A stretch of 64,000 nt of DNA from contig CAJTXR010000001.1 in assembly GCA_910584005.1 (NCBI GenBank), forward strand, positions 124,001 through 188,000, written 5' to 3'. The notes under the pieces are model-generated. The model saw nothing but the letters and a program-made list of their open reading frames with translations, was not told the DNA's origin and searched no databases. Made by a program: the position numbers and the translations under genes. Positions 1 through 8,940 of this stretch are shown piece by piece. This stretch comes from an uncultured Anaeroplasmataceae bacterium. GTDB lineage: Bacteria; Bacillota_I; Bacilli_A; Acholeplasmatales; Anaeroplasmataceae. Numbering within the stretch: the first letter of the stretch is position 1; each line of letters starts with the position of its first letter.

Positions 1-12
1 CCGCTAAATTAT

Positions 13-40
13 AAAGACTCTATCCATGAGTCTTTTCTTT
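13..40 (+). terminator. Intrinsic terminator of the gene upstream of the window
   Basis: AAAGACTC (13-20) pairs perfectly with GAGTCTTT (28-35), giving an 8-bp stem with a 7-nt loop followed by a T-rich run. It must end a gene lying left of the window. Its loop contains the ATG at 26 that opens the longest prfB frame, which argues against that ATG as a start. Confidence 0.85.
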
Positions 41-55
41 TGTTTAGGTGATAAT

Positions 56-1162
56 ATGGAAAAATATGAAATTAATAAATTTATAACTGAATATGATGCT
101 AAACTTTTAGATTTAAAAATTGCGTTAAATGTGGAAGGAAAGCGACCAATTTTGGCTCAATTAGAAGCAGAAATTAATGATAATGATTTTTGGTTAGATC
201 AAGAAAAGGCCAAGGGAATTTTAACTAAAGCTAATGCGATTAAAGAAACGTTACTACAGTATGATAGCATAGAAAAAAAGTATGTAGATTTAAAGGAATT
301 CATTGAGGTAGCATTAGAAGATCCAGATGCGATGTCTTTATTTGAAAGCATGGTTGAAGAAGTAAAAAAAGATGTAGCTAAAGTAGAAGAACAGGCTTTA
401 TTGAGTGGAAAATATGACTACTTTGATTGTATCGTTGAACTTCATCCAGGTGCTGGAGGAACAGAATCAATGGATTGGGCAGATATGCTTTACCGAATGT
501 ACAATCGGTTTTGTGCGATTAAGGGATTTAAGATTACAGTTTTAGATTATTTGGCTGGCGATGAGGCTGGAATTAAATCTGTTACCTTATCGGTGTCTGG
601 TCCTTATGCTTATGGATTATTTAAGGCCGAGCGTGGAGTTCACAGGCTAGTGCGAATTTCCCCTTTTGATTCTAATGCTAGACGGCATACATCATTTGTA
701 TCTTGTGATGTATCTCCTCAAATTGAAACGACAGATGAGATTAAAATTCAAGATGAAGATTTAAAAATTGATGTTTACCATTCTTCAGGTGCAGGTGGAC
801 AATCGGTAAATACGACCGATTCGGCGGTTAGAATTACACATAAGCCTACAGGTATTGTAGTTACTTGTCAAAATGAACGAAGTCAGATTAAGAATAGAGA
901 AGTGGCTATGCGAGTTTTAAAATCCAAATTACTGGAACTTGAAATTAAACGTCAAGAAACAGAGATGAAAGAACTAAAGGGTGAACAAATGGGGATTAAT
1001 TTTGGAAGTCAAATTCGATCCTATGTATTTTGTCCTTATACTTTAGTTAAGGATCATCGGACAGGGTATGAAATGGGAAATATAACGGCAGTAATGGATG
1101 GCGATATTGAAGGGTTTATGATTGCATATTTAAAAATGATAGCGGGGAAGAAGAATGAATAA
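56..1162 (+). CDS. prfB: Peptide chain release factor 2 (RF2), without programmed frameshift
   Basis: Class I release factor that reads UGA and UAA stop codons and triggers peptidyl-tRNA hydrolysis on the ribosome. The RF2 anticodon tripeptide SPF lies near residues 202-204 and the catalytic GGQ, in GAGGQSVNTTDSAVR, at about 247-249. The 368-aa length is normal for RF2. I start it at ATG 56 because AGGTGA (46-51) sits just upstream; the in-frame ATG at 26 is inside an upstream terminator hairpin. Most bacterial prfB genes have an in-frame UGA and a +1 shift near codon 25. Here the frame runs straight through (codons for KIALNVEGK), so the autoregulatory frameshift is absent. The stop overlaps the next gene by 8 nt, so the two are probably co-transcribed. 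Confidence 0.96.
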   Translation: MEKYEINKFITEYDAKLLDLKIALNVEGKRPILAQLEAEINDNDFWLDQEKAKGILTKANAIKETLLQYDSIEKKYVDLKEFIEVALEDPDAMSLFESMVEEVKKDVAKVEEQALLSGKYDYFDCIVELHPGAGGTESMDWADMLYRMYNRFCAIKGFKITVLDYLAGDEAGIKSVTLSVSGPYAYGLFKAERGVHRLVRISPFDSNARRHTSFVSCDVSPQIETTDEIKIQDEDLKIDVYHSSGAGGQSVNTTDSAVRITHKPTGIVVTCQNERSQIKNREVAMRVLKSKLLELEIKRQETEMKELKGEQMGINFGSQIRSYVFCPYTLVKDHRTGYEMGNITAVMDGDIEGFMIAYLKMIAGKKNE

Positions 1163-2051
1163 GGAGTATATAAAGAAAAGATTAATTCAATATATTTATA
1201 TTGCGGTAGGTGTCATTTTACTTGATATTGGTTTTTACTTTTTTATCAGTCCAGCAAGATTGGTTTTAGGAGGAATGATGGGTGTTTCTGTAATTTTAGA
1301 ACCATTTTATTCTAAACTAGGGAGTTGGTTTACAGACTCAATATTTTTATTTATTGCTAATGGAGTGGTCTTAATTATTGGGGGAATTTTACTTGGAAAA
1401 GATTTTTTTCTTAAAACGATTTTTTCTAGTGTTTTTTCTCCATTAATTATTTTATTATTTGAACAAACCTGTGATCCCAATTTCTTCTTAAAAGAAGTAT
1501 CTGAAAGTGGATATTATATCATTGCCTTAGTTTGTAGTTCTATCCTATCTGGATTAGGATTAGGACTTGCGTTAAAGCATAACGGAAGCACAGGCGGTTT
1601 AGATGTCGTTCAAAAGATAATGAGTAAATATCTTCATATCCCCTACTCTAAAACGATGTATTTGACAGATTGGGTAATCGTGTTTATTTCCGGATTCTCT
1701 TTTATTGGACGTTTTTCTTATAATATTGAAATGGTCATTTATGGTGTTTTAGGGGTTCTTGCAATTTCGCAAATTACCGATGCGATTGCGTTAAATGCTA
1801 GAAATCGCCGTACTGCATATATCATTACGGAAAAACCAGAAGAAATCAAAAATTTAATCTATGAACTCACGGATCGAGGAGTTACATTTGTAGATGCAAG
1901 TGGTGGATATACTGGTGCACATAAGACAATGGTCATTTGTACGATGGAAAAAAATGAGGCTTATAAAATAACGGAAGCCTTGAAGGGAATTGATCCACAT
2001 GCCTTTTGTTATGTGAGTGCAACAAAAGAAATTGTAGGAGAATACCTATGA
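1155..2051 (+). CDS. YitT family membrane protein (DUF161 plus DUF2179)
   Basis: Integral membrane protein of the YitT/YpjC family; the biochemical function is not established. The 298-aa sequence has an N-terminal region with about five or six hydrophobic segments (first near residues 13-32) and the family signature GLGLGLALKHNGSTGGLDVV near residue 135. A soluble C-terminal DUF2179 domain of about 80 residues follows (AYIITEKPEEIKNLIYEL, then GVTFVDASGGYTG). Length and domain order are typical. It overlaps the end of prfB by 8 nt, and its stop overlaps the recX start (ATGA), so prfB, this gene and recX look like one transcription unit ending at 2661. Confidence 0.9.
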   Translation: MNKEYIKKRLIQYIYIAVGVILLDIGFYFFISPARLVLGGMMGVSVILEPFYSKLGSWFTDSIFLFIANGVVLIIGGILLGKDFFLKTIFSSVFSPLIILLFEQTCDPNFFLKEVSESGYYIIALVCSSILSGLGLGLALKHNGSTGGLDVVQKIMSKYLHIPYSKTMYLTDWVIVFISGFSFIGRFSYNIEMVIYGVLGVLAISQITDAIALNARNRRTAYIITEKPEEIKNLIYELTDRGVTFVDASGGYTGAHKTMVICTMEKNEAYKITEALKGIDPHAFCYVSATKEIVGEYL

Positions 2052-2629
2052 TTGTAAAATCATTGACCAAGACAGCAAAAGGATATGAAGTTTTTATTGA
2101 GGAACAGCCTTTTATTTTAGAAGAAGAAGTCATTTTGAAATTTCGCCTTTTTGAAGGAAAATTCATAGAAGAAAGTCATATTGAGGATATATTAAAAGCG
2201 AATACATACGAAGAATTTAAAAAAAAGGCTCTTTCCTATCACTTGAGATATTTAAAATCAAGTCAAGAGGTTCAAAATTATTTGATTCAAAAAGGAATTA
2301 CCAAATCTTTGGCTCAGCAAATGATTCAGGATTTGGTAAATAACAAATATATAGATGATTATTGTCTAGCTAAGGGAATCGCTGGATCCTTGGCTAGAAA
2401 TAGTAATGGTCCTAAACAAATCATTTATAAATTGAAAAATCATTTATTTTCTGAGGATTTAATTTCTAAAGTAGTAGAACAAATTGAACCAGAAGATTAT
2501 AACTTAGGTGTAGATAAACTTTACAAAAAGGGGCTTCAAAAATACCAAAAGTTAGATGAGTTTCAGCAAAAAATAAAAATCAAGAATTTATTTTATCAGC
2601 ATGGGTATCCTAATACTGATCTCTTATAA
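2048..2629 (+). CDS. recX: Regulatory protein RecX
   Basis: RecX binds RecA filaments and modulates recombination and SOS activity. The 193-aa product has the RecX tandem three-helix repeats: LSYHLRYLKSSQEVQNYLIQ near residues 55-75 matches the typical repeat with its R and S positions, followed by a second block containing NNKYIDDYCLAKGIAGS. The start is placed at ATG 2048, which overlaps the upstream stop in an ATGA arrangement; the longer frame to 2006 adds residues unlike the family. It is the last gene before a terminator at 2637-2661. recA is not in the window. Confidence 0.88.
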   Translation: MIVKSLTKTAKGYEVFIEEQPFILEEEVILKFRLFEGKFIEESHIEDILKANTYEEFKKKALSYHLRYLKSSQEVQNYLIQKGITKSLAQQMIQDLVNNKYIDDYCLAKGIAGSLARNSNGPKQIIYKLKNHLFSEDLISKVVEQIEPEDYNLGVDKLYKKGLQKYQKLDEFQQKIKIKNLFYQHGYPNTDLL

Positions 2630-2636
2630 TGAAAAT

Positions 2637-2661
2637 AAGGGGATGTAATCCTCTTTTTTTC
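2637..2661 (+). terminator. Intrinsic terminator after recX
   Basis: AAGGGGAT (2637-2644) pairs with ATCCTCTT (2648-2655), with one G:T wobble and a 3-nt loop, followed by a run of T residues. Confidence 0.8.
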
Positions 2662-2690
2662 TTGTTTTTTTCTGATTTATTTTGTATAAT
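2662..2690 (+). promoter_or_regulatory. Sigma-A type promoter of glgB
   Basis: TTGTTT (2662-2667), a 17-bp spacer and a perfect TATAAT (2685-2690), about 48 nt before the glgB ATG. Confidence 0.7.
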
Positions 2691-2737
2691 GAAAGAATAA
2701 AGAACGTTTAAAAAATAAAAAGAGGTGAAGAATAAAA

Positions 2738-4657
2738 ATGATGGTAAAAGATATGATAGATTCTACCTTTCTCTATTATTTTGATCAAGGAAAGAGCTTA
2801 GAATCTTACAATGTTTTTGGAGCTCATTTGAATAAGGATGAACAAGGAAATATCCTGGGTGTTGAATTCTGTTTATATGCTCCAAATGCCAAATCTGTTT
2901 CAGTTGTGGGAGAATGGAACTATTTTAATAAAACTAAAGATCCAATGAAAAAAATTGATTCTAAAGGAATTTGGTATCTTTATTTAGAGGGCAATTTTGA
3001 ATGGAAGAGGTATAAATATTTTATTATTACAAAAAATGGCGAAGAAAAATATAAGGCTGACCCTTATGCTTTTTATTCTGAACTTAGACCCTCAACCGAT
3101 TCAAAAGTGTATGATATTGAAGGATATGAATGGCATGATGCAGATTGGATGTATACGCATCCTAAGACATACGATCAGCCTGTCCTTATTTATGAGATGC
3201 ATTTAGGGTCTTGGCGAAGAAAAGGTGAAGGAGAAAACGATTTTTATAGTGCGAATGAAATTGCACCTATGCTCATTGATTATTTAAAGCATTTTGGATA
3301 CACGCATGTTGAAGTAATGCCAATCTATGAGCACCCATTAGATGCTTCCTGGGGATACCAAGGAGTTTCTTATTATTCCGTATCGGCAAGATATGGTGTG
3401 CCTAAGGATTTTATGTGGTTTGTTGATCAGCTTCATCAAAATGGTATTGGTGTGATTATGGATTGGGTACCAGGCCATATTTGTAAAGATGCTCATGGAC
3501 TATATCAATTTGATGGGTCTTTTCTTTATGATTATCAGGATGCCTCTATTCGTGAAAATGTGGAATGGGGAACAGCTAATTTGGATTTAGGAAAAGGGAT
3601 TACTCGATCTTTTCTTTATTCAAATGCGTTATTTTATATGAAGTATTTTCATGTAGATGGATTTAGAGTGGATGCTGTTAGTAATTTATTATATTATATG
3701 GGCAATCCCAATCGAGGAGTAAATGATGGGGCTTGTAGCTTTTTAAGAGAACTATCCAATATTTTATTTGGGAAAGATGATCGGATTTTGTTTATGGCAG
3801 AAGACTCTTCTAGCTTTGCCAATGTCACAAAGCCCACAGATATTGGTGGGATTGGATTTAACTATAAATGGGATATGGGGTGGATGAATGATACACTCAA
3901 ATATTTTAAATTAGATCCAATTTATCGTAAATATCATCATCATCAATTAACTTTTAGTATGATGTATTTTTATAATGAACAATTTGTATTGCCTTTTTCT
4001 CATGATGAAGTTGTGCATATGAAAGGCTCAATCTTGAATAAAATGCCAGGAGATTATTGGCAGCAATTTGCCAATTATCGTTTAATAATGGGATATATGA
4101 TGACTCACCCAGGAAAGAAACTTTTATTTATGGGCAATGAACTTGCCCCATATAGTGAATGGGCGTTTAATAAGAATTTGGATTGGCATTTATTGAAGTT
4201 CCCTAGCCATGACTCTGCATACCATTATATGCAGGATTTAACCAAATTATATAAATCATCTAAGTGTTTATATGAACTCGATTATCAGCCTGAAGGGTTC
4301 CGCTATATTGATGCTGATAATGCCGATCAAAGCCTTTATATTTATGCCCGTTTTGCGAAAAAGAAGGAAGACCATTATCTCATTGTAATGAACTGTACTC
4401 CAAATACCTATCATGGATATAAAATCGGTTGTCCTGGTAAATATGATTATTTAGAAATTTTAAATAGTGACAAGGATATTTATGGTGGATCAAACTGCAT
4501 CAATCCCAACCTTTTGGTCAGTCAAGAGGAGTCTTGGAAGAATGAAACTAATGTTATATTTGTAAATATTCCCCCTCTAGGAATAACCATTTTAAAAGCC
4601 AAAAAGAAAGGGAAACCTAAAGGAATACAACCTAAAATTTCTCCAATTGTAAAATAG
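2738..4657 (+). CDS. glgB: 1,4-alpha-glucan branching enzyme
   Basis: GH13 enzyme that cuts alpha-1,4 glucan chains and re-attaches them by alpha-1,6 links to make branched glycogen in the cytoplasm. The 639-aa protein has an N-terminal CBM48-like domain (GVEFCLYAPNAKSVSVVGEW), then the catalytic barrel: YEMHLGSWRRK, VIMDWVPGHICKDAHGL, DGFRVDAVS with nucleophile Asp near 312, FMAEDSSSF with acid/base Glu near 355, and LPFSHDEVVH with Asp near 423. The usual AEES reads AEDS, a mild change that keeps the catalytic Glu. AGAGGTGA (2721-2728) supports the ATG at 2738; ATG 2741 is also possible. It is followed by glgP, but glgC, glgA and glgD are not adjacent. Confidence 0.96.
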   Translation: MMVKDMIDSTFLYYFDQGKSLESYNVFGAHLNKDEQGNILGVEFCLYAPNAKSVSVVGEWNYFNKTKDPMKKIDSKGIWYLYLEGNFEWKRYKYFIITKNGEEKYKADPYAFYSELRPSTDSKVYDIEGYEWHDADWMYTHPKTYDQPVLIYEMHLGSWRRKGEGENDFYSANEIAPMLIDYLKHFGYTHVEVMPIYEHPLDASWGYQGVSYYSVSARYGVPKDFMWFVDQLHQNGIGVIMDWVPGHICKDAHGLYQFDGSFLYDYQDASIRENVEWGTANLDLGKGITRSFLYSNALFYMKYFHVDGFRVDAVSNLLYYMGNPNRGVNDGACSFLRELSNILFGKDDRILFMAEDSSSFANVTKPTDIGGIGFNYKWDMGWMNDTLKYFKLDPIYRKYHHHQLTFSMMYFYNEQFVLPFSHDEVVHMKGSILNKMPGDYWQQFANYRLIMGYMMTHPGKKLLFMGNELAPYSEWAFNKNLDWHLLKFPSHDSAYHYMQDLTKLYKSSKCLYELDYQPEGFRYIDADNADQSLYIYARFAKKKEDHYLIVMNCTPNTYHGYKIGCPGKYDYLEILNSDKDIYGGSNCINPNLLVSQEESWKNETNVIFVNIPPLGITILKAKKKGKPKGIQPKISPIVK

Positions 4658-4658
4658 T

Positions 4659-4683
4659 GAAAAGGCTTTCGCTCTTTTCTTTG
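4659..4683 (+). terminator. Weak terminator-like hairpin after glgB
   Basis: GAAAAG (4659-4664) pairs with CTTTTC (4674-4679) around a GC-containing loop, followed by TTTG. The stem is short, so read-through into glgP is possible. Confidence 0.5.
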
Positions 4684-4713
4684 TTGAAAGAAGATTTTTT
4701 GATGTGATATAAT
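4684..4713 (+). promoter_or_regulatory. Promoter of glgP with extended -10
   Basis: TTGAAA (4684-4689), an 18-bp spacer and TATAAT (4708-4713) preceded by TGA, an extended -10 element. Confidence 0.75.
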
Positions 4714-4751
4714 CAAGTGTAAAATTAAAAGATTTTGTCGGAGGATTAAAA

Positions 4752-7172
4752 ATGAATTATCCAAATTTTAAGGATGTTAAAACTTTTAAAGAAGCATTTA
4801 TTCAAAATGTTGAAAATAAGTATGCAATTGATTTTGCTGATTCAACAAGCTATCAACAATATGTTGTATTAGGAGAAATGCTTCGCTTATATATTGCGAA
4901 GGATTGGCATGATACAATTAAAGAAACTAAGGCAAGCAAAGCTCGTCAGGTATATTATTTTTCTATGGAATTTTTAATGGGGAGAATGATTACCAATAAC
5001 TTGATGAATGCTGGTGTTTATCCAATTGTTAAAAAAGCTTTTGATGAGTTAGGAATTGATTTAAATGAAGTAGAGCATCAAGAAACGGATGCTGGTTTAG
5101 GAAATGGTGGACTTGGAAGACTTGCCGCATGTTTTATGGATTCTGTTGCTTCCTTAGGTTTGCCTGTTCATGGGAACTGTATTCGGTATCGCTATGGTTT
5201 TTTTGAACAAGGAATTAGAAATGGATATCAGGTAGAACATCCAGACCGTTGGCTAAAAGATGTCAATGTTTGGGAAATTCGTAAGGATGAGGAATCTGTT
5301 GAAATTCCATTCTATGGATATATTGAAATGTCTAGTGAAAATGGGAAATTGGTTGTTAAACATAGAAATGCTGAGAATGTAAAGGCAGTTCCTTATGATG
5401 TACCAATTATTGGGGATGGAAATCATATTGTCAATACACTTCGCTTATGGAGTGCAGAGCCAGCCTCTGTTTATCCAGATAATGCGTTTGAATATCATAG
5501 AAATTTACGTGAAATTTCTTCTATGCTTTATCCAAATGATGAAACAGATGAGGGAAAAATTCTTCGTTTGAAGCAACAATATTTCTTTGTTTCTGCAGGA
5601 GTGAAATCTGCACTACGTAGACACAAGAGTATTTTCAAAACTTGTAAAAACTTAGATAAGAAACTATGCTTCCATATCAATGATACACATCCAGCTTTAA
5701 TTGTCCCAGAACTTATGAGAATCTTAGTGGATGAAGAAGGAATTGAGTGGGATGATGCTTGGAGAATTACGAAAAATTGTTGTGCATACACCAACCATAC
5801 CATTCTTGCAGAAGCATTAGAAAAATGGCCAGTTCATTTATTCAAAAAACTTTTACCAAGAATTTATACAATCACAGAAGAAATTAATCGACGTTTGTTA
5901 ATTGAGATCGCTCACAAATATGGGGAAAATGCTCCTGAAATCTATCAAATGGCTATCGTTAAGGATAATACAGTCCATATGGCAAATATGGCTATTGCTG
6001 GTTCATTTAGTGTTAATGGTGTTGCTGCCCTTCATACAGAAATTCTGAAGAATATTGAAATGAAGGTATTTAATGACTACTATCCAGGAAAGTTTAATAA
6101 TAAGACAAATGGAATTACTCATCGTCGTTGGTGCTTACATATCAATCCAGAATTAGTTGAAATTTTAAATGAATATTGTGGTAAAGAATGGGTAAAAGAT
6201 CCAACTTTATTTGAAAAACTATTACCTTATGCGGATGATGAGAAGTTACAAAGCAAGTTTATGGCGATGAAACGAGCTCGTAAACAGGCTCTAGCAAATA
6301 TGATATATAAATCTCAGGGAGTCAGCTTAGATACAAATTCTATTTTTGATATTCAGGTTAAAAGACTTCATGAATATAAGCGGCAATTAATGAATGCGTT
6401 ATATGTCTTATCTGTTTATAATCGCTTAAAGAGGGATGCCGAGTTCAGAAAGAATTATCATCCTCATTCCTTTATCTTTGGTGCTAAGAGTGCCCCAAGT
6501 TATGTATTTGCCAAAAAGGTTATCAAATTGATTAATACAATTGCTGAAAAGGTCAATAATGATTATGAAACAAATTCTTTGTTGAAGGTTGTTTTTGTCG
6601 TAAATTATAATGTAACTTATGCGGAAACGATTATGCCAGCAGCTAATGTGTCTGAACAAATTTCAACCGCTTCTAAAGAAGCATCTGGTACAGGAAACAT
6701 GAAATTTATGATGAATGGTGCTGTCACTTGTGGTACATTAGATGGAGCGAATGTTGAAATTGGGGAGCTTGTTGGTGAGGATAATATCGTTATTTTTGGA
6801 ATGAACGCCAAAGAAGTAACGGATTTATACGCTCAAGGAGGCTATAATTCAAAGGAGATATATGAATCAAATCCAGTTCTAAAGGAAGTTTTAGATCAAC
6901 TTACAAATGGATTCTTTGATAATGTGGCTCCTAACGAATTCCAAATGATTCGTGATAATTTATTAGAAAAAGATAATTATTTTATATTAAAGGATTTTGA
7001 TTCTTTTGCTTTTGCTCAAGAAAAAATTAATGAACTATATAAGGACCAAAAGAAGTGGACTCATATGTCAATTGTTAATGTTGCTAAATCTGGTTTCTTT
7101 ACAACAGACAGGACAATGCGTCAATATAACGAAGATATATGGAAATTGAGTCCTATTGAAATCAATAAGTAA
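4752..7172 (+). CDS. glgP: Glycogen/starch phosphorylase
   Basis: PLP-dependent GT35 enzyme that releases glucose-1-phosphate from alpha-1,4 glucans. The 806-aa length is typical. Near the start is the dimer and substrate region YYFSMEFLMGRM, then ETDAGLGNGGLGRLAACFMD. The PLP site EASGTGNMKFMMNG carries the Schiff-base Lys near residue 651, and the phosphate-site block IQVKRLHEYKRQLMN is also intact. The start is supported by GGAGGA a few bases upstream of ATG 4752. It pairs with glgB; a store that is branched and degraded here must be synthesised by genes elsewhere or come from imported glucans. Confidence 0.97.
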   Translation: MNYPNFKDVKTFKEAFIQNVENKYAIDFADSTSYQQYVVLGEMLRLYIAKDWHDTIKETKASKARQVYYFSMEFLMGRMITNNLMNAGVYPIVKKAFDELGIDLNEVEHQETDAGLGNGGLGRLAACFMDSVASLGLPVHGNCIRYRYGFFEQGIRNGYQVEHPDRWLKDVNVWEIRKDEESVEIPFYGYIEMSSENGKLVVKHRNAENVKAVPYDVPIIGDGNHIVNTLRLWSAEPASVYPDNAFEYHRNLREISSMLYPNDETDEGKILRLKQQYFFVSAGVKSALRRHKSIFKTCKNLDKKLCFHINDTHPALIVPELMRILVDEEGIEWDDAWRITKNCCAYTNHTILAEALEKWPVHLFKKLLPRIYTITEEINRRLLIEIAHKYGENAPEIYQMAIVKDNTVHMANMAIAGSFSVNGVAALHTEILKNIEMKVFNDYYPGKFNNKTNGITHRRWCLHINPELVEILNEYCGKEWVKDPTLFEKLLPYADDEKLQSKFMAMKRARKQALANMIYKSQGVSLDTNSIFDIQVKRLHEYKRQLMNALYVLSVYNRLKRDAEFRKNYHPHSFIFGAKSAPSYVFAKKVIKLINTIAEKVNNDYETNSLLKVVFVVNYNVTYAETIMPAANVSEQISTASKEASGTGNMKFMMNGAVTCGTLDGANVEIGELVGEDNIVIFGMNAKEVTDLYAQGGYNSKEIYESNPVLKEVLDQLTNGFFDNVAPNEFQMIRDNLLEKDNYFILKDFDSFAFAQEKINELYKDQKKWTHMSIVNVAKSGFFTTDRTMRQYNEDIWKLSPIEINK

Positions 7173-7174
7173 GA

Positions 7175-7201
7175 AAGGGGATTCTATCCCCTTATCTTTT
7201 T
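7175..7201 (+). terminator. Intrinsic terminator after glgP
   Basis: AAGGGGAT (7175-7182) pairs perfectly with ATCCCCTT (7186-7193), with a 3-nt loop, then CTTTTT. It ends immediately before the Shine-Dalgarno of the next gene, so some read-through probably supplies that gene. Confidence 0.8.
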
Positions 7202-7212
7202 AGGAGGAAATC

Positions 7213-8940
7213 ATGTTAAGTTTAGATGAAAAAGAAACGGTCAAAAATGAATTACTGCATTTAAATAAAATTACAAAATGGTTTTCATTTGGAAGATTAT
7301 TGATTGGAATAGGGTTTATTGTTTTAGTGATTTGTTTGATTACTTTAGATCAATTCAAACTTTATTTATGTTTATCCGCAGGAGCAATTGTCTTATTTTT
7401 ATTAGTATCAGAAATAGGGAACCCCTATTTTCAAAAGGTTAAAAATTTAAAAAATAGGGAATTGGTATTTAAGAAGCATGAGAATAGAAGAAACCTTTCT
7501 TACCAAAGTTTTTCTCCTGATGGAAGAGAACATGTTATATATGAGGATTATAAACAACTTGATTTAGATTTATTAGGACCTAGATCTTTGTTTCAATATC
7601 TTTGTGTGGCAAAATCAAAGGCTGGTAGAGAAAAACTTGCTAAACAACTAACAAATCCAGAACAAAAAACAAAAGAATTTCAAGACTGTGTATATCAATT
7701 GAGTCAAACAACGGATGCTTTAAAATTAGAGGCTTCTATTGCCACAATTTCAGCAGAAGCTAAGGATTGTGATTCAACAGAAATTTTAGGTATAGCAAAA
7801 AAGCAAATTAAAATTCAGCCTTTAGGGTTATGTCTTATGGCTCTTTCTTATGTGGCTTGTATTGGATTACTGGTTTTCTTTTTACTCAACCATATTGCCC
7901 CTTATTATCTTTTAGGATTTGTAGTGTTAAATTTTTTCATTGCAAAGGTATTTACGAAAAATGATGTGTTTTCTATCAATTCTACTAAATATATGAATTT
8001 TTTAGAAAGCTATGTAGAACTTGCAAAAGATGTAATTGATTTGCAATTTGAAAATCCTTATTTTGATGAACTTAAAAGTGTATTAAAAGAAGAACTTCCT
8101 TTTCTAATTCAATTTAAACGGAATTTTGAAATGCTTAGTTATCGAAAAAATGTAATCTTATCTATTTTAGGAAACGGGCTTTTATATATGGATTACATTT
8201 TGATTGCAATCTTGAATCATACAAATAAAAAAATAGGTTCTATTGAAAAAAGTTTGGATGCTTTATCTGAAGTTGAACTTTTATTGTCTTTAGCAACAAT
8301 TGGTTTAGATAATGAAGTTTATTCTATTCCTCTTGCAAATGAGGAATTAACAATTGAAATTCAAGGTGGATATCACCCATTAGTAAAAAACTGTGTAGCA
8401 AATGATTTTACGTTTCAAAGTGGTGTTATACTTACAGGAAGTAATATGTCTGGTAAAACAACATTCATGAGAATGCTTGGTGTAAATCAAATTTTAGCTA
8501 ATGCAGGAGGCCTTGTGTGTGCTTCTTATTTTCGTGCTCCAAGACTAAAAGTTGTGACTTCCTTACGAGCAAATGATATGCTCCAAGAGGGAATCTCTAC
8601 TTTTTATGCCGAAATTCATCGGATGAAAACGATTATTTCTAGTAGTGAAAAAGAAAAAACTTTAGTTCTTGTTGATGAAATCTTTAAGGGAACAAATGCA
8701 AAGGATCGTATTTTTGCATCTAAGGAAATTATTAAAAAGCTAAATTCTATGCAATGCTTATTTTTAATAACTACTCATGATTTTGAATTATGCGAAGTAG
8801 AACATATTAAAAATTATCATTTTGATGAGGAATACATTGAGGATAAAATTACTTTTGATTACCAAATAAAAAATGGCAAATGTCAAAGGACAAATGCCAT
8901 ATACCTTCTTAGGATGGCTGGCGTTTTAGATAATCAATAA
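7213..8940 (+). CDS. Membrane-associated MutS-like ATPase
   Basis: This 575-aa protein ends in a MutS-type ABC ATPase domain but lacks the mismatch-recognition domain. Walker A is GSNMSGKTTFM near residue 409, and further ATPase motifs are TLVLVDEIFKGTNAKDR and LFLITTHDFEL. Hydrophobic segments lie near residues 27-65 and 198-245, so it is probably anchored in the membrane, unlike MutS, MutS2 or MutSB. Members of this subfamily are often annotated as DNA mismatch repair MutS, but that role is unproven and the membrane segments argue against it. AGGAGG (7202-7207) supports the start. Its 3' end overlaps the convergent HAD gene by 32 bp. Confidence 0.85.
   Translation: MLSLDEKETVKNELLHLNKITKWFSFGRLLIGIGFIVLVICLITLDQFKLYLCLSAGAIVLFLLVSEIGNPYFQKVKNLKNRELVFKKHENRRNLSYQSFSPDGREHVIYEDYKQLDLDLLGPRSLFQYLCVAKSKAGREKLAKQLTNPEQKTKEFQDCVYQLSQTTDALKLEASIATISAEAKDCDSTEILGIAKKQIKIQPLGLCLMALSYVACIGLLVFFLLNHIAPYYLLGFVVLNFFIAKVFTKNDVFSINSTKYMNFLESYVELAKDVIDLQFENPYFDELKSVLKEELPFLIQFKRNFEMLSYRKNVILSILGNGLLYMDYILIAILNHTNKKIGSIEKSLDALSEVELLLSLATIGLDNEVYSIPLANEELTIEIQGGYHPLVKNCVANDFTFQSGVILTGSNMSGKTTFMRMLGVNQILANAGGLVCASYFRAPRLKVVTSLRANDMLQEGISTFYAEIHRMKTIISSSEKEKTLVLVDEIFKGTNAKDRIFASKEIIKKLNSMQCLFLITTHDFELCEVEHIKNYHFDEEYIEDKITFDYQIKNGKCQRTNAIYLLRMAGVLDNQ

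Noticed and set aside
26-55. Upstream ATG for prfB
   Set aside because: It lies in the loop of an upstream terminator, with no Shine-Dalgarno; ATG 56 fits better.
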